Source of the DNA: Janthinobacterium psychrotolerans
GTDB lineage: Bacteria; Pseudomonadota; Gammaproteobacteria; Burkholderiales; Burkholderiaceae_D
Assembly: GCF_001677885.1 (NCBI RefSeq)
Contig: NZ_LOCQ01000059.1
Location: 62,001-126,000 of the forward strand
DNA length: 64,000 nt
Direction: 5' to 3'
Shown: positions 48,256 to 56,918 of the stretch, piece after piece
Position numbering within the stretch: position 1 is the stretch's first letter
Layout of the letters: each line of letters starts with the position of its first letter
The notes under the pieces: model-generated
Seen by the model: only the letters and a program-made list of their open reading frames with translations
Told to the model about the DNA's origin: nothing
Database searches by the model: none
Position numbers and translations under genes: made by a program

Positions 48256-51200
48256 ATGTTAAAAAAACCAGTGACAGGCAGGCGCAGAAGCGTGATGGAA
48301 TGGCTGGGACTGGCGGCGGCCTTGCTGATGGCAGGCGCGGCGCTGTCCTTGTCACACCTGGCCGAACAGGCGCGCCAGTACCACGCCGAGCGCGAGAGAC
48401 TGGGCGTGCTGTCGGCCCTGATGGCGAACAACATCGAAGCGGACCTCGCCGCCACCAATGCGGCCCTGGCCGGCATCATCCACGATTATCTCGCAGGCCC
48501 CGCGGCCATCGGCCAGGGCGTGGAACTGGCGCGGCGCCTGGACGCGATCGTGGCGGCGATGCCGGGCGTGCGCGCGCTGGCGGTCCTGGACAAATCCGGC
48601 CTGGCGACGGCCGCCAGCGCACCGGACGTCATCGGCAAGAATTTTTCCGGCCGCGCTTATTTCCAGGCCTTGCTGCGCACGCCCGACGCCAGCGCCTTGC
48701 ACGTCGCGGCGCCCTACCGCTCATTCAGGGACGATCTGGTGATCTCGGTGGCGCGCATGGTCACTGGCGCGGCCGGCAATTTTGACGGCGTGGTGGTGGC
48801 GACCCTCGATCCCGCCTATTTCAAGGCAAAATTTCATACGGCCATGTATGCGTCCGATGTCTGGGGCGTACTGATGCATGGAGACGGCCGGCAGATTCTC
48901 AGTTATCCGCTCAGCGGCGCCGTCGATGGAGACGACCTGGACCGGCCAGGCTCGTTTTTCCGCCGTCATCGCGACAGTGCCCTGCCGGCGAGCATCCTGC
49001 GCGGTACGCTGCATGACAACGGCGAGGCGCGCGTGATGGCGATCAACACGGTCAGGCCGGACGCGCTGAAGATGGATCGCGCCCTGATGATCGGCCTGAG
49101 CCGCAGCGAAGCGGCGATCGCGGCGCCGCTGCAGCGCCAGGCGTGGACCTGGCTGCTGGCCAGCGGCCTGGTGACGCTGGCCAGCAGCGCACTGTTATAC
49201 TGGCTGCAGCGGCGACGCGCCTACCATGCGGCCCTGCAAGAGAAGCGCGATGAGGAGCGCCAGGCCCTGCTGGCCATGACCAGCAGCGAAGCGCGCTTTC
49301 GCACCCTGATCGAGGATGCGCCACTGGCCATCGCCATCTTGCGCGGCGGCTATTTCCTCTATTCCAACCCGCGCTATCGGGCGCTGCACGGCTACGCGCC
49401 GCACGACGACCTGGGCGGCCTGCCGTGGCACAGCATGATCGCGCCACAATCGCGCGCCAGCCTGGCCGCCAGCGCGGCCATGATCGACGCCGATTCGCCC
49501 GACGAACAACGTTTCGAAGCGCTGGGCCTGGGCAAGCAGGGCAGCCTGGTACCGGTGTTCAAAACCACCGCCAGGGTGCTGCTGGCCGACGGGCCGGCAA
49601 CACTGGTGTTTGCCCAGGATATCTCGGCGCAAAAGCATGCGGAGCAGGAAATGCGGCTGGCGCACGACGCGGCCCAGGCCGCCAGCCTTACCAAAGCGCA
49701 GTTCCTGGCCAACATGAGCCACGAGATCCGCTCCCCGCTCAATGCCATCCTCGGCATGGCCTGGCTGCTGGAGCGGGCGCGGCTCGACGCCGAAGCGCAG
49801 GACATGGTGCGCAAGGTGCGCGCCGCCGGCCAGTCCCTGCTGTCCATCGTCAACGACGTGCTCGACATGTCGAAGATCGAGGCTGGCCACATGCGCATCG
49901 AGCAGGCCCCCTTTCGCCTGGCGGACGTCTTGGCCACGGTCGCCGCCGGCATGGCCGTGGCCGCCAATGGCAAGGCGCTGGAATTGCTGATCGACGCGCC
50001 GCCGGTCGGCGTGGTGCGGCTGGTCGGCGACGCGCTGCGCTTGGAACAGGTGCTGGTCAACCTGACCGGCAATGCGGTCAAGTTCACCGCCGCCGGCCAG
50101 GTCGAACTGCGGATCGCGGTGGCCGACTGCGAGAACGAGCAGGTGCGCTTGCGCTTTTGCGTGCGCGACAGCGGCATCGGCATCGCCGACGACAAGCGCG
50201 AGGCCATCTTTTCACCGTTCACGCAAGCGGACGATTCGACCACCCGGCGCTTCGGTGGCACCGGGCTGGGACTGACGATCTGCCGCCAGCTGGTGCAACT
50301 GATGGGCGGTGAGCTGAGCGTCGACAGCCAGTTAGGGGCAGGCAGCGCCTTCAGCTTCACGATACCGCTACGCATGCTGCCCGAAGCGCCGGCGGACCTG
50401 GATGTGGCGCCGCCCGCGCAGTCCTCCGGGCGCGCCCTGCAGGATGTTTGCGTGCTGGTCGTCGATGACAGCGACATCAACCGTGAGGTGGCGGGCCATA
50501 TACTGCAGGACCAGGGCGCCCACGCGGTATTCGCCAGCGACGGCAGGCAGGCGCTCGACTGGCTGTGCGCGCACCCGGCGCAAGCCGACATCGTCCTGAT
50601 GGACGTGCAAATGCCGGTCATGGACGGCATCGAGGCGACGCGGCGGCTGCGCGCCATGCGACAATTCGAGACGCTGCCCATCATCGCGCTGACAGCCGGC
50701 GCCTTCCAGGAACAGCGCGCGGTGGCGCTGCGCGCCGGCATGAACGATTTCATCAGCAAACCGTTCGATGTGCCGCTGGCTATTGCCCTGATCGCCCGGC
50801 TGCACCGGTGCCACGGCGGCGCGGCGCCCGCCATGGCGCCGCCACCGGCGCAGAACAGCCCCGAGGCGCCACAGCCCGCCGCGGCCGGCGCGGCGCTCGA
50901 TCCGGTACGCGGCATGGCGCAATGGCTGGACGAGGCGCCCTACCGCCATCATCTCGGACGCTTCGGCACCAGTCATGCCGACAGCGCCTCGCGCATGCGC
51001 CAGCAGCTCGGCGCCGGCGACACCGGCGCCATGCTGGCGCTGGCGCACGCCTTGTCCGGCATCGCCGCCAACCTGGCGCTGCCAGGCGTCGCACGCGCGG
51101 CGCGCGGCGTCGAACGGCTGCTGCTGGCCAGCCGGGACCAGCATGCGATCGATGAGGTGAACGGGGCGCTGGACGTGCTGGAGCAGGAGCTGGCGCGGGC

Positions 51201-51486
51201 GCAGCGCGCCATCGCCGTGCATCTTGCGGCGCTGCCGCCGGCGCCGCAGCTGGCGCAAGAGGCGCCGGCGCCACTGGCCGCACTGCTCGGCCAGCTGCTG
51301 GCGGTGCTCGACCAGGACGACCCGGCGCCAGCCGAGCCGCTGCTCGGCCAGCTGCGCGCCTGGCTGCCTGGCGCGCAGCTGGAGCCAGTGACGACGGCGC
51401 TGTCCAATTTCGATTTCCGCGCCGCGCGCGCAGCCGTGGGCATCCTGGCGGCGCGGCAGCTTGCACACGCCGAGGAGCATTCATGA
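48256..51486 (+). CDS. hybrid sensor histidine kinase with PAS, receiver and Hpt domains
   Basis: Large membrane kinase of 1076 residues. It has a transmembrane helix (about 17-37), a dCache-like sensor (about 38-290), a second helix (about 297-317) and a PAS domain (about 340-460). HisKA carries His489 (NMSHEIRSPLNA), and the ATPase domain has NLTGNAVKFTAAG and GGTGLGLTI. The receiver has phosphoacceptor Asp783 (IVLMDVQMPV), and a C-terminal Hpt-like domain has His931 (AHALSGIAANL). The complete relay lies in one chain. The start is uncertain: AAGAGG is 15 bases from ATG 48256. The stop overlaps the next response regulator by 4 bases, its probable target. Confidence 0.93.
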   Translation: MLKKPVTGRRRSVMEWLGLAAALLMAGAALSLSHLAEQARQYHAERERLGVLSALMANNIEADLAATNAALAGIIHDYLAGPAAIGQGVELARRLDAIVAAMPGVRALAVLDKSGLATAASAPDVIGKNFSGRAYFQALLRTPDASALHVAAPYRSFRDDLVISVARMVTGAAGNFDGVVVATLDPAYFKAKFHTAMYASDVWGVLMHGDGRQILSYPLSGAVDGDDLDRPGSFFRRHRDSALPASILRGTLHDNGEARVMAINTVRPDALKMDRALMIGLSRSEAAIAAPLQRQAWTWLLASGLVTLASSALLYWLQRRRAYHAALQEKRDEERQALLAMTSSEARFRTLIEDAPLAIAILRGGYFLYSNPRYRALHGYAPHDDLGGLPWHSMIAPQSRASLAASAAMIDADSPDEQRFEALGLGKQGSLVPVFKTTARVLLADGPATLVFAQDISAQKHAEQEMRLAHDAAQAASLTKAQFLANMSHEIRSPLNAILGMAWLLERARLDAEAQDMVRKVRAAGQSLLSIVNDVLDMSKIEAGHMRIEQAPFRLADVLATVAAGMAVAANGKALELLIDAPPVGVVRLVGDALRLEQVLVNLTGNAVKFTAAGQVELRIAVADCENEQVRLRFCVRDSGIGIADDKREAIFSPFTQADDSTTRRFGGTGLGLTICRQLVQLMGGELSVDSQLGAGSAFSFTIPLRMLPEAPADLDVAPPAQSSGRALQDVCVLVVDDSDINREVAGHILQDQGAHAVFASDGRQALDWLCAHPAQADIVLMDVQMPVMDGIEATRRLRAMRQFETLPIIALTAGAFQEQRAVALRAGMNDFISKPFDVPLAIALIARLHRCHGGAAPAMAPPPAQNSPEAPQPAAAGAALDPVRGMAQWLDEAPYRHHLGRFGTSHADSASRMRQQLGAGDTGAMLALAHALSGIAANLALPGVARAARGVERLLLASRDQHAIDEVNGALDVLEQELARAQRAIAVHLAALPPAPQLAQEAPAPLAALLGQLLAVLDQDDPAPAEPLLGQLRAWLPGAQLEPVTTALSNFDFRAARAAVGILAARQLAHAEEHS

Positions 51487-52466
51487 GCGCCCCTGTGATT
51501 CTGGTGGTCGACGACGAACCGGCGAACCTGGCCCAGCTGCGCAGCATCCTGGGCCAGGATTACCAGATGGTGTATGCGCGCGATGGCGCCGAAGCCATGG
51601 CCGCCGTGCTCAAGCATCGGCCGGCGCTGGTGCTGCTCGATGTCGGGCTGCCCGATATCTGCGGCTACGTGCTATGCACCGAGCTGCGCCGGATCGATCC
51701 CGGCCAGGCGCTGCAAGTCATTTTCATTACCGCCAACAGCGGCGCCGAACAGGAAGCGGCCGGTTTTGCCGCCGGCGGCGTCGATTACATCGTCAAGCCG
51801 GTGCATGCGCCACTGGTGCGCGCGCGTGTCGCGGCGCACCTGTCGCTGGTACGCGCGACCATGCTCGAGCGCAGCTACCGCGACGCCATCCAGATGCTGG
51901 GGCATGCCGGTCATTTCAACGACAACGATACCGGCGCGCATATCTGGCGCATGGCCGCCTATGCGGTGGCGCTGGCCCATGCCGCAGGGTGGAATGCGCA
52001 GCGCTGCGCGCAACTGGAACTGGCCGCGCCGATGCACGACACGGGCAAGCTCGGCGTGCCCCAGGCCATCTTGCAAAAGCCGGGCCCGCTCAACGCCGGC
52101 GAGTGGGCGATCATGCGGACTCATCCGCGGCTGGGCCACGACATATTGAGCAAGAGCGATGCGCCAGTATTCAGGCTGGCGGCGGAAATCGCCTTGTACC
52201 ACCATGAACGCTGGGATGGCGGCGGCTACCCGTACGGCCTGGCGGGCACCGATATTCCGGAATCGGCACGCATCGTGGCGCTCGCCGATGTGTTCGACGC
52301 GCTCAGCATGCGCCGTCCTTACAAGGAGGCGTGGCCGGTGTCCGATATCGTCAGCCACCTGCGGGCGGGCGCGGGCCTGCAGTTCGATCCGCGACTGACC
52401 ACCCTGTTCATCGATCTGATGCCGCAATTGCTGCAGATTCAGCAGCGCTATGCGGACCCGGCTTAA
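51483..52466 (+). CDS. response regulator with HD-GYP c-di-GMP phosphodiesterase domain
   Basis: Protein of 327 residues. The receiver (about 5-120) carries Asp53 (LLDVGLPD). The HD-GYP domain (about 135-320) has MHDTGKLG with His185-Asp186 and HHERWDGGGYPYGL with Gly248-Tyr249-Pro250. Catalytic residues look complete, so it should hydrolyse c-di-GMP when phosphorylated. Its ATG overlaps the stop of the upstream hybrid kinase (ATGA), a strong sign of a cognate pair. Its last 4 bases overlap the convergent HD-GYP gene. Confidence 0.94.
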   Translation: MSAPVILVVDDEPANLAQLRSILGQDYQMVYARDGAEAMAAVLKHRPALVLLDVGLPDICGYVLCTELRRIDPGQALQVIFITANSGAEQEAAGFAAGGVDYIVKPVHAPLVRARVAAHLSLVRATMLERSYRDAIQMLGHAGHFNDNDTGAHIWRMAAYAVALAHAAGWNAQRCAQLELAAPMHDTGKLGVPQAILQKPGPLNAGEWAIMRTHPRLGHDILSKSDAPVFRLAAEIALYHHERWDGGGYPYGLAGTDIPESARIVALADVFDALSMRRPYKEAWPVSDIVSHLRAGAGLQFDPRLTTLFIDLMPQLLQIQQRYADPA

Positions 52467-53764
52467 CCGTCACGGCTGGCGCCCGGCGGAGCTTGCCAGA
52501 ACCGGTCGATATCGGACAGGCCCCAGGTTCGTTCCTGCTCGCAGCAGATGATGGCGTCGCCCACGCCCGGCTGCGCCAGATCGAGCAACTGCGGCACGAT
52601 ATAGGTCAGCGACCGGGTTGAAAAGAAGACCGTTACCTTGGGCTGCAACAGCGAGCCCTGCTGTTTCTGTTCGGCCACCACGCCCAGCCTGCCCGACTTG
52701 AGCCTGACCAGCGTGCCGACCGGGTAAATGCCCAGGCATTTGACAAAGGCGGCAAAGATTTTTTCGTCAAAATGCCCGCCACGGTTCCATTCGGCCATGT
52801 GGCGCAGTGATTCGGCCGGTCCCCAGCCCGCCTTGTACGGGCGATTCGAACTGACGGCGTCATACACGTCGCACACGGCGCCCATGCGCGCGTACAGGCT
52901 GATTTCCTCGCCTTTCAAACCGTGCGGATAGCCGCTGCCGTCGAATTTTTCATGGTGGTGCAGGCACACGTCGAGGGCGATGGCGCCGATGCCGCCCGCT
53001 CCCTGCAGCAGCGCGTGGCCAGCGACGGCATGCAGCTTGACGCTGTCAAATTCTTCCGCAGTGAGTCTGCCAGGCTTGTTGAGGATGGCCGGCGGCACGG
53101 TCATCTTGCCCACATCGTGCAACAGCCCGGCCAGTCCCACTTCGCGCGTGACGGCGTCGTCCAGGCCCAGCTGGCGCGCCAGCGCGATCATCAGCGCGCA
53201 CACGGCGACCGAATGCATATAGGTATAGTTGTCGGCGGTCTTCAGCCTGGCCAGGCCGATCAGGGCGCTGGCGTTGCGCATCACCGAGCCGGCGATCTCG
53301 TCCACAAGCGGCATGGCCGCCTGCATGTCGATGGCGCGGCCCATGCGCGCATCCTGGAACATCGACAGCACGGCCTGTCTCGATCGGTCGAGCAGCAGTG
53401 CCGCGCGACGCATTTCATCAGCCATCGGCGCGGGCGTGACCGGCGCGAAGCGAAAGATGGCGGCAGGACAGTCGTCGATGGCGTCGGGCACGGCCGCGGA
53501 CGCCGGCGCCGCCATCCCGACATCCACATCCACATCCACGCCCTTGGCCAGATCGATCCACAATTGCGTCGTGCCGCTGGCCTGGATCTGGGCTATCGTC
53601 TGCCGGGACTCGATGGCAAAGGCGCTGTGCCAGAACGGCGTGGTCAGCCAGGAGCAGCACAGTTTGTGCACGTACATGCCAACCCGTAATTGCTGAATGG
53701 ATATTTTTCTCAAGGTAGCCGCGCTGCCGTCGGCCTGCGGGACCGGTTTGATTGCCTGCGCCAT
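52463..53764 (-). CDS. HD-GYP domain phosphodiesterase with DUF3391-like N-terminus
   Basis: Soluble protein of 433 residues. An N-terminal DUF3391-type segment (about 15-130, starting ISIQQLRVGMYVHKL) precedes an HD-GYP domain (about 175-345) with GLLHDVGKM and HHHEKFDGSGYPHGL. The C-terminal 80 residues have strands around VGTLVRLKSGRLGVV. It should degrade c-di-GMP. AGGA precedes ATG 53764. It is convergent with the receiver-HD-GYP gene (4-base overlap), so two phosphodiesterase genes lie tail to tail. Confidence 0.93.
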   Translation of the reverse strand: MAQAIKPVPQADGSAATLRKISIQQLRVGMYVHKLCCSWLTTPFWHSAFAIESRQTIAQIQASGTTQLWIDLAKGVDVDVDVGMAAPASAAVPDAIDDCPAAIFRFAPVTPAPMADEMRRAALLLDRSRQAVLSMFQDARMGRAIDMQAAMPLVDEIAGSVMRNASALIGLARLKTADNYTYMHSVAVCALMIALARQLGLDDAVTREVGLAGLLHDVGKMTVPPAILNKPGRLTAEEFDSVKLHAVAGHALLQGAGGIGAIALDVCLHHHEKFDGSGYPHGLKGEEISLYARMGAVCDVYDAVSSNRPYKAGWGPAESLRHMAEWNRGGHFDEKIFAAFVKCLGIYPVGTLVRLKSGRLGVVAEQKQQGSLLQPKVTVFFSTRSLTYIVPQLLDLAQPGVGDAIICCEQERTWGLSDIDRFWQAPPGASRDG

Positions 53765-53890
53765 CTGACGTCCTGTAAAGATAGTTCATAGAAGCAATTG
53801 TGTCATGAACGGCAATTAAAAACAACAAATAAAACTGTTTTTAACATTTTTAAGGCGTTTTATAATATTTGGCATTGTTGAAAATACGCA

Positions 53891-53916
53891 GGCGTACCGC
53901 CGCCGCGCGGTACGCC
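53891..53916 (-). terminator. possible terminator hairpin after the alcohol dehydrogenase gene
   Basis: Arms GGCGTACCG and CGGTACGCC enclose an 8-base loop 18 bases past the dehydrogenase stop. Reverse-strand sequence after it reads TGCGTATTTTC, so the T-tract is weak. Confidence 0.5.
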
Positions 53917-53934
53917 GACGCCACCAGCGCGGCC

Positions 53935-54987
53935 TTATTGCGCCAGGCTGGCCATATCGATCACGAAGCGGTAGCGCACATCGCTTTTCACCACGCGCTC
54001 GAACGCCTCGTTGATATCCTGGATGCGGATCACTTCGATGTCGGAGACGATATCGTGCTTGCCGCAGAAGTCCAGCATCTCCTGGGTTTCCTTGATCGAG
54101 CCGATCATCGAGCCGGCCAGGCTGCGGCGCGCGCCGACCAGGCCGAAGGCGCTGACCGGTGGCACGGCGCCGTCCGGAATGCCGACGATGACCATGCTGC
54201 CGTCGACCTTGAGCAGGTTGATGTACTGGTTCCAGTCGATGGCCGCGCCCACCGTGCAGATGATCAGGTCAAACGTGCCGGCCAGTTTCTCGAAGGTGCT
54301 GGCGTCATTGGTGGCGTAATAATGCGAGGCGCCCAGGCGCAGGCCGTCTTCGCGCTTCGACAGGGTCTGGCTCAGCACCGTCACGTCGGCGCCCATGGCG
54401 TGGGCAATTTTGACGCCCATGTGGCCCAGGCCGCCCAGGCCGACGATGGCCACCTGCTTGCCTGGCCCCGCTTTCCAGTGGTTCAGCGGCGAATACAGGG
54501 TGATGCCTGCGCACAGCAGGGGCGCGGCGGCGTCGAGCGGCAGGTTGTCGGGTATCGACAGCACATAGCCTTCCTTGACGACGATGCTGTCCGAGTAGCC
54601 GCCCTGGGTGGACGTCCTGCCGTCCGCTTCGACACTGTTATAGGTCTGCACCAGGCCGGGCATGTACTGCTCCAGGTCGACATTGCGCGTCTTGCAGGTG
54701 GTACAGGAATCGACGAAGCAGCCGACGCCGACATGGTCGCCGGCCTTGAATTTGGTGACGTTGGCGCCAACGGCGGTGACGACGCCGGCGATTTCATGGC
54801 CGGGCACCATCGGAAAGGCGGCGTTGCCCCATTCGTCGCGCGCCTGGTGGATATCGGAATGGCAAACGCCGCAGTATTTGATCGAGATGGCGACGTCGTC
54901 TTCGCGCGGGGCACGGCGCTCAAAGCTGAACGGTTGCAGTTTGCTGGTCGGGCTGAGGGCGGCGTAGCCTTTGGCGGTGGTGGTCAT
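53935..54987 (-). CDS. zinc-dependent NAD(P) alcohol dehydrogenase, YahK/cinnamyl-alcohol type
   Basis: Medium-chain dehydrogenase of 350 residues that interconverts alcohols and aldehydes. Catalytic zinc ligands are seen in CGVCHSD (Cys39), GHE (His64, Glu65) and the later Cys in LLCAGITLY. The cofactor loop is [11 protein letters not shown]. The structural zinc lobe is degenerate: Cys95 and Cys98 remain, but the third and fourth ligand positions are Arg101 and Met109. AGGAG lies upstream of ATG 54987. It is divergent from an AraC regulator at 55165, the usual control arrangement. NADP preference is probable but not proven. Confidence 0.92.
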   Translation of the reverse strand: MTTTAKGYAALSPTSKLQPFSFERRAPREDDVAISIKYCGVCHSDIHQARDEWGNAAFPMVPGHEIAGVVTAVGANVTKFKAGDHVGVGCFVDSCTTCKTRNVDLEQYMPGLVQTYNSVEADGRTSTQGGYSDSIVVKEGYVLSIPDNLPLDAAAPLLCAGITLYSPLNHWKAGPGKQVAIVGLGGLGHMGVKIAHAMGADVTVLSQTLSKREDGLRLGASHYYATNDASTFEKLAGTFDLIICTVGAAIDWNQYINLLKVDGSMVIVGIPDGAVPPVSAFGLVGARRSLAGSMIGSIKETQEMLDFCGKHDIVSDIEVIRIQDINEAFERVVKSDVRYRFVIDMASLAQ

Positions 54988-55164
54988 TGAACACTCCTGT
55001 AGTCGGGTTGCGGGGATCTCGCATGGCTTGCATGCGACAAGCCCCAGTGTGCACCAGCCGGCGCCTGCGCGTTACCGCGATCCTGCAAGAACTTTGCACG
55101 ATAGTCCGAATGTGGCCAGGATCGCGTTCCTTCCCGCCGCTCCCCCTGCTACACTGGCGCCACC

Positions 55165-56079
55165 ATGCCCACCTTCCCTACCCCACAAGATGAACTCGCC
55201 GCCCTGATCGGCCGCCATGCCGCCGGCAGCGGCGACTACGGCACGGCCATCGACAGCCTGTCCTTCCACCGCCGCGATGCGCCGACCGACTCGCTGTGCC
55301 ATGCGGCGCGCCCCAGCGTGGCCATCATTGCGCAGGGGGCGAAGGAAGTGACACTGGGCAGCGAGGTGTTTCACTATCGCCGCATGCAGTATCTGCTGAC
55401 CTCGGTCGACCTGCCGGTGCAGGCGCGCGTGGTGGAGGCGAGCGAGCAGTCGCCGCATCTGTGCGTGGTGCTGGGCATCGATATCGCCGACGTGGCCGCG
55501 CTGACGGCCCGCGACGACGCGGCGTTGTCGCGCCAGATTCCGGTCACGCGCGGCATTTCCGTCAGCGACGTGCCAAGCGACCTGCTCGACGCCATGCTGC
55601 GCCTGGTGCGCCTGCTCGACCAGCCGGCCGATATCGCCGCGCTGGCGCCCTTGGTCCAGCGCGAACTGACCTACCGCCTGTTAAATGGGCCGGTGGGCGC
55701 GCGGCTGCGCCACATGGCTTTGGCCAGCAGCCAGTCGCACCAGGTCGGGCAGGCCATCAAATGGATACAGCACAATTACTGCGCACCGCTGCGCATCGAA
55801 CAGCTGGCCGGTGTGGCCAACATGAGCGTATCGTCGCTGCATCACCATTTCAAGGCGATCACCGCCATGACGCCGATGCAGTACCAGAAAACCCTGCGCC
55901 TGCAGGAAGCGCGCCGCCTGCTGCTGGTCGAAAAAATCGACGCCGGCACGGCTGGCTACCGCGTCGGCTACGCCAGCGAATCGCAGTTCAGCCGCGAATA
56001 CAGCCGCCAGTTCGGCCGCGCGCCGATGCGCGACGTGGGGCAGTTGCGCTCGCAGCTGACGGGCGCGCAGCGAGCTTAG
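55165..56079 (+). CDS. AraC-family transcriptional regulator
   Basis: Regulator of 304 residues. An N-terminal AraC_N-type domain (about 20-175, with CHAARPSVAIIAQGAKEV and YLLTSVDLPV) is followed by the double HTH (about 195-295) with LAGVANMSVSSLHHHFKAIT and VGYASESQFSREYSRQFG. This architecture is common next to aldehyde or alcohol dehydrogenase genes, and it is divergent from one here with a 177-base gap. It probably activates the dehydrogenase in response to an aldehyde or alcohol. Confidence 0.93.
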   Translation: MPTFPTPQDELAALIGRHAAGSGDYGTAIDSLSFHRRDAPTDSLCHAARPSVAIIAQGAKEVTLGSEVFHYRRMQYLLTSVDLPVQARVVEASEQSPHLCVVLGIDIADVAALTARDDAALSRQIPVTRGISVSDVPSDLLDAMLRLVRLLDQPADIAALAPLVQRELTYRLLNGPVGARLRHMALASSQSHQVGQAIKWIQHNYCAPLRIEQLAGVANMSVSSLHHHFKAITAMTPMQYQKTLRLQEARRLLLVEKIDAGTAGYRVGYASESQFSREYSRQFGRAPMRDVGQLRSQLTGAQRA

Positions 56080-56434
56080 CCAGAAAGTGCAGGTCAAGCG
56101 GGCCACCTATCCGTTTCAACGCCACGGCATGCTGACCGGTGAAGTCGTGCGCCTGAGCCTGGGCGCCACCGGCAACGGCAGCAACATCCGCAGCTCCGTG
56201 CAGCCGGGCGTGAGTGTGCGGGCCAACGATGGGCAGAGCAGTGCGAACGCTGCGACGATGTACCGGGCGCGCATCCGCTTACCGCAGCAATTGCGTGCAC
56301 CGGACGGCGCCATGCGGCCGCTGGCGGCAGGGATGCAGGTGGTCGCGGAGATCCATCACGGTCGGCGTACGGTGCTGGAGTATCTGCTCGCTGCTTTGAA
56401 GAAGGCGGTGGGGGAAGCTGCGCGCAAGGGTTAA
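56078..56434 (+). pseudogene. C-terminal remnant of an HlyD-type secretion adaptor
   Basis: The reading frame encodes only the end of a type I secretion membrane-fusion protein. TYPFQRHGMLTGEVVRLS, then YRARIRLP, LAAGMQVVAEIHHGRRTVLEYLL and a final short helix are typical of the HlyD/PrtE C-terminal beta-barrel and membrane-proximal part. The N-terminal membrane helix and coiled coils are missing. Homology starts right after the AraC stop codon. A GTG at 56087 could start translation, but there is no clear ribosome site. No ABC exporter gene is adjacent. Confidence 0.75.
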
Positions 56435-56466
56435 ATCCTCCAATAAAACTTTGATTGGTGAATGCT

Positions 56467-56766
56467 ATGAACTGGTTGGATCGATTGTCGCTACTGGTGA
56501 CTTTTTGCGGAAGTTTCCTATTGTTCGGATTTATTTATTTCATGTTGAATTTGTCCGCAGCATTTCTGGCGACCGGACCGGATAGCCAACGCATAGAGGC
56601 ATTTCTTCGAGTGATGGAGTTTCTTGCGCGAATAGGGGGGGCGTTGACCGGGTCGTTAGACAAGGATACGGCTTTCTTCAGAGCTAACATTCTCTATGCA
56701 TTGATATTTTCTGTCGTGATGACTTTTCGTGCGCGAAAAAAAATACAAGAAATTAATAAAAACTGA
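56467..56766 (+). CDS. small low-GC membrane protein, function unknown
   Basis: Protein of 99 residues with two hydrophobic segments (about 8-33 and 71-86) and a basic C-terminus (RARKKIQEINKN). Composition is AT-richer than the neighbours. No strong ribosome site is seen before ATG 56467, and a TTG at 56455 is in frame. It lies between the HlyD remnant and nnr, in an area that looks rearranged. It may be real or a relic of transferred DNA. Confidence 0.55.
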   Translation: MNWLDRLSLLVTFCGSFLLFGFIYFMLNLSAAFLATGPDSQRIEAFLRVMEFLARIGGALTGSLDKDTAFFRANILYALIFSVVMTFRARKKIQEINKN

Positions 56767-56918
56767 TCGTCAAGAATAATGCTGAATTGCGTCCCCGCGC
56801 GCCAAGTGCGCCGCCGGACATGCCAAACGGAGGATAGATACGGTTGTTCGACAGGATCGCCTTGCATTGCACGCCGATCGGCCTTATGTTGATGGCATCG
56901 ACACCAAGGAAACGCTCC

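Noticed and set aside
53869..54990. A 373-codon frame opposite the alcohol dehydrogenase
   Set aside because: No domain or ribosome site; the dehydrogenase is unambiguous on the other strand.
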